DNA of 64,000 nucleotides from Cryptomeria japonica (Eukaryota > Streptophyta > Pinopsida > Cupressales > Cupressaceae), in NCBI RefSeq assembly GCF_030272615.1, contig NC_081411.1, positions 39,359,140-39,423,139 on the forward strand, given 5' to 3'. Positions 25,589 to 35,586 of this stretch are shown one piece after another; position 1 is the stretch's first letter, and each line of letters begins with the position of its first letter. The translations under genes and the position numbers were made by a program. Under the pieces are notes generated by a model that saw only the letters and a list, made by a program, of their open reading frames with translations, searched no databases and had not been told where the DNA came from.

Positions 25589-28500
25589 TTATGTGTAAAA
25601 CCGTTTGAGGTGCATGCTGTTGATTGGATCTGCGAGCGGTTCTCCGTCTGATGTAGCCAACTGATATGCCCCGGACCCAAATACAGCAGTGACAACATAT
25701 GGGCCTAGCCAATTTGATTCAAACTTGCCTTGATGTTCTCTGTTTGGTTGGTTGCGAGGATTCTCTCGAAGAACAAGATCACCTACCTCAAATGTACGAG
25801 GTCTAACTCGGTGATTGTAGCTTCTACTCATGCGCTGCTGATAGGCTTTGAGATGGTTGTATGCAGCTTGTCGCTTCTCATCAAGTAGCTCCAAGTCCTG
25901 AAGGCGTGAGACTCTGTATGCGTCATCATCAATGAGATTGTGCAAGGAAACCCTTAATGATGGTATCTCGACCTCAATAGGCAAGATAGCTTCTGCACCA
26001 TAGACCAATGAATAAGGAGTTGCACCTGTAGGGGTTCGAATGCTAGTTCGATATGCCCATAGCGCTGGATTCAATTGAACATGCCAATCACGACCGACAT
26101 CATTGACTGTCTTCTTTAGGATCCTCAATATGTTTTTATTGGATGCTTCGGCCTGACCATTGCCTTGTGGGTAATAGGGAGTGGAAAAGCGGTGTTGGAT
26201 ATGAAATTTCTCACAAAGCTCACGAACATCCTGATTTTTGAAAGGAAGACCATTATCTGTGACAATGGACATGGGCACACCATACCGGCAGATGATGTAA
26301 TTGAGGATGAATGAGGCGATCTGCTTGCCGGTGACTTGGGTAAGTGGAACAGCTTCGATCCACTTGGTGAAATATTCGGTGGCGGTAATAATGAATTTAT
26401 GGCCATTGGATGAAGATGGATGGATTTTACCCACAAGATCAAGACCCCATTGACAAAAAGGCCATGGTGTTGTGATTGGTTGCAGTTCTTGAGCTGGTGC
26501 ATGTATTAGGTCGCCATGAACTTGACATTTTTTGCACTTCCTAACAAAGTAGTAGGAATCCTTTTCCATAGATGGCCAATAGTATCCAGCTCGCATGATC
26601 TTCTTGGCTAGTGATGGACCACTTGAGTGAGTCCCGCAAATTCCTTCATGTACCTCTTCCAAAGCCTTTGTTATCTCACCTTGTTCTAGACATCGAAGGA
26701 GAGTACCATCAAGACTGCGTCGGTATAGGGTTTCGGCAATAATGGTATATCGAGCAGTTTGGCGAATGAAGGTTTTACGTTGGTTATTTGATTGGTTGGG
26801 AGGAAGGGTGTGATCGCGGAGATAGGTGTAGAACTCACCGTACCATGGGGATTCAGAACCAACAAGGCAACATATCATTTCAGATTCGGGGATATCATAA
26901 GCGGGGATCCAAAGTTGTTCTACCAAGAACTCGTAGCGTGTTGAATTCTGTGGAAGATCTAGTAGAGATGCGATGGTAGCCATGGCGTCAGCAGCTCGAT
27001 TCTGATCTCTTGGTATCTGCTCAAAAGTGATAGTAGTAAATGATGTCTTTAGAGTGTCCACCATTTGCTTATATGGCATGAGTTTATCATCTTTGGTCTG
27101 ATATTCATCTGTTGCTTGTCGAATGACTAGTTGGGAATCGCCATATACTTGTAGTTCTTTTAATTTCCATTGTATGGCTAACCTGAGTCCTGTGATCAAG
27201 GCCTCATACTCTGCTATGTTGTTTGTGCATGGAAATGTGAGCCTGTAAGACTTCGGGATGCTATCACCTTGAGGTGTGATAAACAAAATGCCTGCCCCCG
27301 AGCCGTGCCTAGTGTATGAACCATCAAAATATAGTTTCCATGGCTGTGCTTCTGTGATCATGAATATCTCTTCATCTGGAAAATTGGAAATGAGAGGATG
27401 ATCGCCTATGAGTGGTGCATCGGCCAACTGATCTGCAATAACTTGCCCTTTGATAGCCTTACGGTCCACATACTCAATATCAAATTCACTTAGAATCATC
27501 ACCCATTTGGCTAAGCGACCTGTCAATGCTGCTTTGCTAAGTAAATACTTGAGTGGATCAATCTTTGCAATGAGTTGCACCTTGTGTGTTAACAGATAGT
27601 GCCTCAGTTTAGTGGCTGCCAAGATTACTGCTAGGCAAGCTCGCTCAATAGGTGTGTAATTGAGTTCATAGCCCACCAGTGTGCGAGAGATGTAGTAAAT
27701 AGCACACTCTTTTCCTTCTGCATTATGTTGTGCCAGTAGTACACCCAATGCTGTACTTGTTGCTGAGATATAGAGCAATAATGGTCTACTTGGATCTGGT
27801 GGCATCAGCAATGGTGGATTCATGAGATAGTCTTTAAGCGCCTGAAATGCTTGCTGGCATCTGTCATCCCACTGAAAGCGGATGTTCTTGTGTAGCAGGT
27901 GTGTGAATGGGTGACACTTATCAGCCAATTGTGCAATGAATCTGCGGATAGATTGAAGCCGTCCTTGTAGTGTTCTTAGCTGACTGATATTCTTTGGAGG
28001 TGGCATGTCCATGATTGCTTTAACCTTTGCTGGATCGACCTCAATACCTTTGCTTGAGACAATGTATCCTAGAAGCTTCCCGGAGGTCACTCCGAAGACA
28101 CATTTCTTTGGGTTGAGTCGAACATGGTATTGTTCCAGTCTATCAAAGATTTTATCTAAGATGTGAAGATGTCCTTCTCTAGTAAGTGATTTTGCTAGTA
28201 AATCATCCACATAATCTTCCATTATAGTATGCATCATGTCATGGAAGATGGTGGTCATTGCTCTTTGATAGGTCACTCCTGCATTCTTTAGACCAAAAGG
28301 CATTACATTCCAGCAGTATGTGCCCCATGGACATGTGAAGGCTGTCTTATGTTGGTCCTCTGGTGCGATCTTTATTTGATTGTATCCCGAAAAGCCATCC
28401 ATGAGTGAAAGCATGGCATGTCCTGCTGTCAAATCCACTATGATGTCGATATTTGGTAGAGGGAAGTCATCCTTTGGACATGCCTTATTCAGATCTCTGA

Positions 28501-31500
28501 AGTCTGTACAAATGCAGATGCCCCCTTTTGGTTTGCCAACTGGTACAATGTTGGAGATCCATTCTGCATAATCAATTGGTCTAATGAAACCAACATCCAG
28601 GAGTTTCTTGAGTTCTATTTTGACTAGCACGGCAATCTGAGGATGCATCTTACGAAGCTTCTGCTTGACAGGTTTGGCTCCTTTTGCTACTGTGAGATGA
28701 TGCATGACTAAATCAGGATCAAGCCCAGGCATGTCTGCATATGACCATGCAAAGTTGATCTGACGCTGTTGGAAGAACTCTATAAATTGAGGCTGTTCCT
28801 CTGGAGTGAGAAGAGATGCCAGATGTATGATATGAGGGTTTTCAGGAGTCCCCACATTGTATTCTTTGGTCTCCTCAATGAGGATCGTTGATCGTTCCTG
28901 TTGTGTATTAGCAGGGAGAATGTCAAACCCTTCATCCTCAGGCGCCTCAGAGAGGTTTTCACCGTTGGATACGCTCTTTCTTTTTACTTTTGTTGGATCA
29001 AACAGTGCCACAGTGTGGTTTTCACTGGAAGATCCATGTTTTAATGTTATATTTTTGCAGCTGAAGGGTTTGGCATCCGCCCCGAAGTATGCTGCGCTAT
29101 TAAGTTCAATGGCGAATCCAGCTTTGTGATCCCCGCTTGGTAGATTATCCCTTAATTCCAAAAAGTCAATGATAGCCTCATCATTTTGGAAGAGGTCAAG
29201 ACATGGGGGATTTGGTTGGTTCCATTCGATGAGTTCAGGGTGGATAATGGGCATTACTTCATCGATTAAGTTAAGTGCGGGAGATGTATCAGTGAGGGTT
29301 AAGACAGTGTGGTGAAGGTCGTTGATGGTACTCTCCCTGTCAGAATCAGGCGTAGGATGAGACGTAGGGTCTGTGGAAGATGTTTCCAGCTCAGGTACCC
29401 AAGTGGTCTTTATCTGTGCTTCTCCGTAAACAGGGATGTCTTTGCGGGGTGGAGGTGGTGATGTGTCTTCCTCATCTGAAGTGTTAAGTTGCACTGAATC
29501 GAATTCCCACTCATGTGAGTCGGTCTCTGAATCACTTTCCAGCATCCGATTGCTATACCATACTGGGATGTCTTTGGAGTTAAACACGGCAGGTGTGATT
29601 GGTTTATGTATCCTTGTAGTGATCGGTGCTGCAGGAATTGTGATGGGGTTTAATGGATTTGTCACTGGAAGTATCGGTAATGGTGACTCAGTGGCTTCTG
29701 CTGGAACTACTGGTGCCATAGATGCTGCTGCGGGTTCCAATATAGTTGCTGCTACAAATGGTGTTGCTGATAGGATTACTGGTTCGTTTGATGGGATGAG
29801 TGACATTGGTGATGGTGGAGTTGTGAGCCTTGAGGGGGTAGTGGGGATATGGCTTGATGGTGCTTTGATTATGAAAGGTGTCCTCTTTGTAGTAGGTGGG
29901 CAAAATGGTTTGCTAGGTTTTCCTTTGAATCTGAGTTTAGGAAGGATCTCTTTTTCAAAGCCAAGGCCTGTATTACCTTTGGGCTTGAATTCTGGTAGTA
30001 GAGGTTCGTGTCGTCCTTGTTTGCAGTATCCCAAAGCACTCTGACCATCATATCCCATTCTTTGCATAATGAGGAGGCCTTTGCCATATTGTTCCGTAGG
30101 AAGTGTAACTTGCGGTTTGTCAGTGGTGATGGGATCTTTATAGATCCAGTCCGCCAGGTCCTCATCTTGTGTCTCTTCCTCTTGACTCTTTCCAAGAATG
30201 AAAGGCGTTAAGGCACATGGAGGCGTGATTAGTGGTTGCTGGAGCAACTGCTGTGGTTTACCATGTGTTCTAGGAGAAGTGGGCATTTGTCCCACACAAA
30301 AGAGCTGACTCAAGTTATATTCTCCAGGACCTTCCTCTGCGACTTTCATCTTAAGCTTTTCTTGCTTGGGTATAGGGGTGTTTGAACTAGCAAGAGAGGC
30401 GGGATTTACATATGATGTGGAGGAAATGGCTTCCCTATTATTAGGAACAGTAATTTCTGGTTGATGGCTGATATTATGGCAAAATGCAAAGGGATTTGCA
30501 TCGCCCAGGATTGTGATCTCTGCACCATTATGTGGGAACTTGATACATTGATGGTAGGTAGATGGAACAGCTTGCATGGCATGTATCCAAGGTCTCCCTA
30601 ATAATAGATTATATGGCAGAGGAAGGTCCAGAACCTGACAAATGATATGCTTTACCACAGGGCCCACTCGGATTGGTAGTACCACAGCTCCTTTGGATGA
30701 ACGCTCTGCATCATCATAGGCTTTGATGGTGATCTTCTTACGAGGATCCACTGATTCTATTGCATATCCCAATGCTGTGACCAACTGTAGTGTGCAAATG
30801 TTTAGGCCTGCTCCATTATCGATCAAGACTCGCTTGATCCTGTGTTGGTTGACGAAGCCTTGAATGTGGAGTGAGGCGTTATGAGGTTGCTGGAAGGAAG
30901 AGTTGTCACTTTCAGAAAAAGTGAGACAAGGTGATGACTTTAGACTTCCAACCATGGCTTGAAATTGGTCCGTATTTAGATTTGCAGGGACTGACGCCTC
31001 TTGGAGTGCTTGATCCAAGATTGTTTTATGAGAGGGTGACAGACGCAAAAGCTCCAAAATGGATATAAGTGCAGGGGTTTTGTCTAATTGTTCCACAAGA
31101 TTGTACTGCTTTGGGACGGAGGTGGTGCCTTGTGGAGCTGCCTTGATGGTGACCTTGCCACGACGTGTAACAACATTGCAATTTGAGGTGGGATTTTTGA
31201 AGGTTATGGTTGCAATTTGTTCACTGGCATCATACAGGTGATTTACAGTGTAATTATACGCAGCTTGCGTATAATCAGTGGTATCAGGACCTCGACTGGA
31301 CATCGAAGGACCCCTTTGATCTTGCGATGGAAGTGGATTCTTGAACATCTGATGATCATTATTGGTTGTTTTTGGGTCATGCCCTTCAATTTCAATTTCT
31401 CCTCGGTCAATAAGATCCTGAATGAGATCTTTCAATCGGTGACAATTACTTGTCTTGTGTCCTCTTCCTTGATGGAACTCACAGTGTTCAGTATCTTTCC

Positions 31501-32869
31501 ACCATGCTGGTTTGACTTGAGGCTCATAGTTTGATAGCTTAGGTAGAGTGACCAAATTTTGAGAGAGGAGTTGTCGCAACACTGTTTCAATGGGTTCCCC
31601 TAAGGGAGTGTATGTGCGTTTTTGTTTTTGTGGACGAGGTCTTGGTTCATCCTGAGATGTGATGCGACCTTGATTAAGAGGAACATTTGTGTTATTTTGA
31701 GGTGGAGGATTTTGTCCTGCAAACCGAACCACAGGTTGTGCATTTTGGACAGTCCGAGCATCCACAACTCCATCATTGACGATGTTCTTATTCTTGTTCC
31801 AGAAGTTCGGTTTATCGCTATTGAAGCGCGGGCGAGGAGCATCTTTTGGTTCATTAAAGATTTTGATGAGTCCTTTTTTGATGAGTGCCCTTTCACATTT
31901 TATACCCTTGGTGATCATATCGTTAAAAGAGTCTGTGTCTTTGACATCCAGGTGAAATTCCATTTCTTCGTTTAAGTTGGAAATGAAAATTTCCACTAGT
32001 TCTCGTTCAGGTAACTGAAGAGAACGTCTGCTAGACATTTGGCGCCATCGTTGCAGGAATACTGCGAATAATTCACCTGGTTTTTGTTTGGTGTTGCATA
32101 GATCAGCCATGGTGATGTCGCGTTCAATATTATAAGAGTAATGAGATAGGAACTTCTGGATGAGTTCCTCAAATGTTCTAATGCCACCTGGAAGTCGGGA
32201 AAACCATGATGTGGTTGTTCCTCCCAAGATTTGGGGAAAAAGGCGCATTAGGTATGTGTCCTCATAAGCTACTTCAAGACAAGCAGAATGAAATTCTCGG
32301 ACATGATCACGGGGATCCCCCTTTCCTCTATATTTTTCAAATTTGGGTGTTTCAAACCCGCGTGGAAAGGGTGGCATATAAAGATTCCTATCAAACGGAT
32401 AGGGACAGATGTCGTTAAGTGAAAATTGATTGGTCTTAACACCACTATGAAGTTGTTGGGCGAGATTCGCTACTTGTTGCCGCAACATCTCCATTTCATT
32501 TGGAGGAGGAGGTGGTGGGTTACCTCGAGGGATGTTATATCTGATGGGATCTCTACGTCTTTCCTCCTCATGGCGACTTTGTCTTTCTGATGCTTGTCTT
32601 AATTGGGCAAGATCAAAGTCTGAGGGGAGTTTGGCTCCTTCTTGAGCAAGTCTTAAGAAGTGAGCATCCGCATTGCTCCTGAGAATTTCATCAAATAATC
32701 TGTTAAAGTGAGGGTTATGCTGAACCCTTTCGATTGTTGAAGGAGTGGGACTACTTGGGTTTTCATCATTTACATTTCCTCCAAGTGCTTCTTGAAATTC
32801 ATTGAGGTTGTCCTCTTCTTCCTCAATTTCTATTTCTCGTTGCCTTGATCGCGATCGGGTTTGAGCCAT
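25589..32869 (-). CDS. gag-pol polyprotein of the Tat gypsy element, 2,426 residues
   Basis: One open frame holds every expected part. Approximate residues: charged N-terminus (1-130), gag capsid-like domain (170-330), a CxxH...HxxxxC zinc-knuckle-like motif (CEFHQGRGHKTSNC, about 463), aspartic protease core (LIDNGAGLNI, about 685), a G-patch-like segment (MGYDGQSALG...GLGF, about 936-975), a Pro/Thr-rich linker (about 1000-1150), RT (about 1400-1640, YVDDLL about 1551), its RNase H (about 1700), a second RNase H of the archaeal type (YFDGSYTRHGSGAG, about 1850; YGDSQLVIRQ about 1925), integrase zinc region (about 2076-2116), integrase core (TDNGLPF about 2203) and a C-terminal module (GPYVVTAV, about 2393). 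ATG 32869 is the first start of the frame and gives a plausible gag N-terminus. Putting gag and pol in one frame with dual RNase H suits some Tat elements; Ogre types usually separate gag-pro from pol. Confidence 0.93.
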   Translation of the reverse strand: MAQTRSRSRQREIEIEEEEDNLNEFQEALGGNVNDENPSSPTPSTIERVQHNPHFNRLFDEILRSNADAHFLRLAQEGAKLPSDFDLAQLRQASERQSRHEEERRRDPIRYNIPRGNPPPPPPNEMEMLRQQVANLAQQLHSGVKTNQFSLNDICPYPFDRNLYMPPFPRGFETPKFEKYRGKGDPRDHVREFHSACLEVAYEDTYLMRLFPQILGGTTTSWFSRLPGGIRTFEELIQKFLSHYSYNIERDITMADLCNTKQKPGELFAVFLQRWRQMSSRRSLQLPERELVEIFISNLNEEMEFHLDVKDTDSFNDMITKGIKCERALIKKGLIKIFNEPKDAPRPRFNSDKPNFWNKNKNIVNDGVVDARTVQNAQPVVRFAGQNPPPQNNTNVPLNQGRITSQDEPRPRPQKQKRTYTPLGEPIETVLRQLLSQNLVTLPKLSNYEPQVKPAWWKDTEHCEFHQGRGHKTSNCHRLKDLIQDLIDRGEIEIEGHDPKTTNNDHQMFKNPLPSQDQRGPSMSSRGPDTTDYTQAAYNYTVNHLYDASEQIATITFKNPTSNCNVVTRRGKVTIKAAPQGTTSVPKQYNLVEQLDKTPALISILELLRLSPSHKTILDQALQEASVPANLNTDQFQAMVGSLKSSPCLTFSESDNSSFQQPHNASLHIQGFVNQHRIKRVLIDNGAGLNICTLQLVTALGYAIESVDPRKKITIKAYDDAERSSKGAVVLPIRVGPVVKHIICQVLDLPLPYNLLLGRPWIHAMQAVPSTYHQCIKFPHNGAEITILGDANPFAFCHNISHQPEITVPNNREAISSTSYVNPASLASSNTPIPKQEKLKMKVAEEGPGEYNLSQLFCVGQMPTSPRTHGKPQQLLQQPLITPPCALTPFILGKSQEEETQDEDLADWIYKDPITTDKPQVTLPTEQYGKGLLIMQRMGYDGQSALGYCKQGRHEPLLPEFKPKGNTGLGFEKEILPKLRFKGKPSKPFCPPTTKRTPFIIKAPSSHIPTTPSRLTTPPSPMSLIPSNEPVILSATPFVAATILEPAAASMAPVVPAEATESPLPILPVTNPLNPITIPAAPITTRIHKPITPAVFNSKDIPVWYSNRMLESDSETDSHEWEFDSVQLNTSDEEDTSPPPPRKDIPVYGEAQIKTTWVPELETSSTDPTSHPTPDSDRESTINDLHHTVLTLTDTSPALNLIDEVMPIIHPELIEWNQPNPPCLDLFQNDEAIIDFLELRDNLPSGDHKAGFAIELNSAAYFGADAKPFSCKNITLKHGSSSENHTVALFDPTKVKRKSVSNGENLSEAPEDEGFDILPANTQQERSTILIEETKEYNVGTPENPHIIHLASLLTPEEQPQFIEFFQQRQINFAWSYADMPGLDPDLVMHHLTVAKGAKPVKQKLRKMHPQIAVLVKIELKKLLDVGFIRPIDYAEWISNIVPVGKPKGGICICTDFRDLNKACPKDDFPLPNIDIIVDLTAGHAMLSLMDGFSGYNQIKIAPEDQHKTAFTCPWGTYCWNVMPFGLKNAGVTYQRAMTTIFHDMMHTIMEDYVDDLLAKSLTREGHLHILDKIFDRLEQYHVRLNPKKCVFGVTSGKLLGYIVSSKGIEVDPAKVKAIMDMPPPKNISQLRTLQGRLQSIRRFIAQLADKCHPFTHLLHKNIRFQWDDRCQQAFQALKDYLMNPPLLMPPDPSRPLLLYISATSTALGVLLAQHNAEGKECAIYYISRTLVGYELNYTPIERACLAVILAATKLRHYLLTHKVQLIAKIDPLKYLLSKAALTGRLAKWVMILSEFDIEYVDRKAIKGQVIADQLADAPLIGDHPLISNFPDEEIFMITEAQPWKLYFDGSYTRHGSGAGILFITPQGDSIPKSYRLTFPCTNNIAEYEALITGLRLAIQWKLKELQVYGDSQLVIRQATDEYQTKDDKLMPYKQMVDTLKTSFTTITFEQIPRDQNRAADAMATIASLLDLPQNSTRYEFLVEQLWIPAYDIPESEMICCLVGSESPWYGEFYTYLRDHTLPPNQSNNQRKTFIRQTARYTIIAETLYRRSLDGTLLRCLEQGEITKALEEVHEGICGTHSSGPSLAKKIMRAGYYWPSMEKDSYYFVRKCKKCQVHGDLIHAPAQELQPITTPWPFCQWGLDLVGKIHPSSSNGHKFIITATEYFTKWIEAVPLTQVTGKQIASFILNYIICRYGVPMSIVTDNGLPFKNQDVRELCEKFHIQHRFSTPYYPQGNGQAEASNKNILRILKKTVNDVGRDWHVQLNPALWAYRTSIRTPTGATPYSLVYGAEAILPIEVEIPSLRVSLHNLIDDDAYRVSRLQDLELLDEKRQAAYNHLKAYQQRMSRSYNHRVRPRTFEVGDLVLRENPRNQPNREHQGKFESNWLGPYVVTAVFGSGAYQLATSDGEPLADPINSMHLKRFYT

Positions 32870-35586
32870 TTTGTTTGCAAGTTTGTGTTGAAGTTGATTG
32901 AAGATGATGATGAGTTGTTCGATGAAAGATGGATGATTAGTGGATTGTAGATCTCTAGCACTCTAAAGGTAAATGTAACCAGAATTCTTTCTTTGAATTG
33001 CTTGTTTGTTTTGATGAGTTTGGATGTGATAAGGTGTAGAGAAATCTGAGATGTGTTACAGATTTTGACTACCTAGCAATGAGAGGATTCACTCATGAAC
33101 TAGTTTTAACCTGCGTAGATGTGTCTCTTAGGATGAGCTTATCCTAGATGTAGAAACAATCTAAAAGTGATGTGATGTGTTTGATTTCAAGCAATATCTA
33201 AAAAAGGAATCTTGGGACAAGAACCTCTTAATGTTTTGAGAGTTTTGGGATGAATTGATGATGGAAAAATGATGTATGAATGAGATGATGGATGTTTTGT
33301 TTTCAACTTTAATAAAAACTTTGTGTTACAAATGGAACAAACTCTACTTCTTCCCTTTCAGGCGTTGGTGGCATTTCTCGAGCTGTGTTGTAGGTGATAC
33401 AGATGTTTGGGAAGAAATTGGGATTAATCTTTCCTTCTTGATTTTTGTGATAACTCAGAGCTCTATATTGCATAAAAGCTCTGCGGTTCAATGATTCTGA
33501 ATCAAACTCGTTTGTTTTACCTTGAAGGTATAGACGCATGCGATGTAGAAAGACTCTATGGGAGACAAAGATTTGTCGATTGATATAGAAGAATTTCCTC
33601 CTTTTGATTAAAGCCTTTGAGCTTAGTGGTCTCCTTTTCAAGGTGATACTCTGATGACACTTCTTCTTTCGCAAGATGTGAAGAATGGTCATAAATTTTT
33701 GACTCTTTGTTTGTTTGCACTTTGTTTTTGGTATTTTTGGTTGTGTTGACAGATGTTGAATGAATACTTTGTTTTTGGGATTGATTTTCTGATTTTTCTT
33801 TGACAAGAAAACAAAGCAAGCACACAAACACAAGATTGTAGCCTCAAAGGCACAAATGAGTATGGGTCTAGATCAACCCAATTCTTGGACTTGTTTTTGA
33901 CCCTTCCTTTAGATGTATTTTAAGGTGTATTTCCAAAGCCTGAAGTCGGCTCAATTCGCACTAGGTCTGTAAAACGAACACACTTCAAACACTTTTTATC
34001 CCTAAGGTCAAATGGCCAGTTGTGATAAATTTAGCCCACATCTTGATATTTCTTCGACTTTGGTACTACATACCTTATGAATCCCGTCGTGGCAGGTAAG
34101 GATGTGATATACTAAGTCTTGCACGAGCATAACAAATAGATGATCCCTATGATGGGGGAGTCACCACTTTTATCAAGCCACAAGTGACTTTTCAAAAAGC
34201 TATGTTTCTACTCAAGGAAATATGTATGGTGAGTATCTTGGGAGCAAAACCATCTATGCTCTTGCACTAAATTATACCTCAAATATCCTCAATCAATAGA
34301 ACAGGTGGGCTACTACTTAAAGGTGTTTAGTCATGTTCGATGGCTTTGGACATAAGTTCATTCTGCAGTGACTCACTTAAGAGCCTTGTAACTGGTGGTG
34401 GGGCCCATTTGTCCTTTCGGCCAGTTACATTGTAGGAACAGCTATACCCAAGGCTACAGCTTTCGCTCTCACCTGATTTCTATAGCGGCTCGAAGGATTT
34501 ACCGCTCGAGGTCGTTCCCAAGAGTATCGATCCCTTGGCAGGCCTCTCTTAAAAAGATAAAATGTGAGTGTTACTAACACTTTTCTCTTGCACCTAGGAC
34601 CACGAAAGCCAAGGGAGAGGATAGTGTGTGTTAGAAGTAGGACCACTCGACCAACTCTTTGCACAAGTGTGCCAAGCACGAAAAACACCTGTTCTTTTTA
34701 ATCTATCATTGCAATGTGATCTAACTATTTGGAGATGTTGCTCCAACAATCATGGTGTTCTTTTTAATTTTCAAAGGCAATTGTTTGAGTAAACTAGAAT
34801 TTGAAAATCCTGGTCAACTTAATGAAAAACACGTTTGCATGAAGTAAGATTGCTTTAAAAATGAGACAAGTTGATTGTGAATTTTATTTGCACCAAAAAT
34901 GGAAGTGTGGATTGTGAGTTTTATCTTGATGCAAGAAATAAAATTTGCCTTGTTGATTTTAAGCACCAAAACGAAGTTTGTTTCCTAACTTGCAAAAAAA
35001 AAAAAAAAAAATAAAGTTGTTTTTGTATAAGTTTGTGGTTCTTTTTACCTTTGAACAATGAAATTCTTTTTAAGAGCCCCAAACAAATGTGTGATTCTTT
35101 TTCAAAAGCCCAAATTTGAAATGTGAAGTTAATTTTAAACCAAAATAAAAAGTGAATTCATTTTTAAAACCAACTTCAAAAACAAGTTAGTAAAAAATAT
35201 AAATCTACTCTTTAATCTAATTTAAATCTGCACAAAAGAGAAAAATAGTTAGTAAAATTTGCCTATTTGGTGGGCTTCCACAAGCCTAAATTTATTATTT
35301 TTTTTTTGGTTACAAGGTGATTTGTACAACGTTTTGTTACAATAGCGCTAGTCTGCGTTTGAACAGAGGCACTATTTAACACAAACGCACTAAAAGAAAG
35401 GGAAAGACAGAGAAGGGAAAAGCACTGAAACAGAGTGAATAGCGCCAAAATAATGTCAAACGCACCAAAACAGTGTCAAAAGCGCAACCTGTGTGACATT
35501 TTCAACATTCAAACATGTTATTGGTTAAAAAAAAAAAAAAAAAAGTTGATCTTTTTGGTGTTTGGATTCACGTCGGGTTCACCAAA
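32870..35586 (-). other. long 5' leader of the Tat element
   Basis: About 2.7 kb between the 5' LTR and gag. Features: poly-A runs near 34995-35013 and 35529-35544, a less AT-rich block at about 34380-34690 with likely secondary structure, and an open frame at 33309-33833 (minus, 174 codons, Lys-rich, no known domain). Long leaders, sometimes with an extra frame, are typical of Tat/Ogre elements. I do not claim that this frame is a gene. Confidence 0.65.

Noticed and set aside
29436-30044. 202-codon Gly/Ser-rich open frame opposite the gypsy linker
   Set aside because: Antisense of the Pro/Thr-rich linker of gag-pol; the composition explains it.
33309-33833. 174-codon frame in the gypsy leader as an extra gene
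   Set aside because: Low-complexity, Lys-rich and without homology that I can name. Left as part of the leader.
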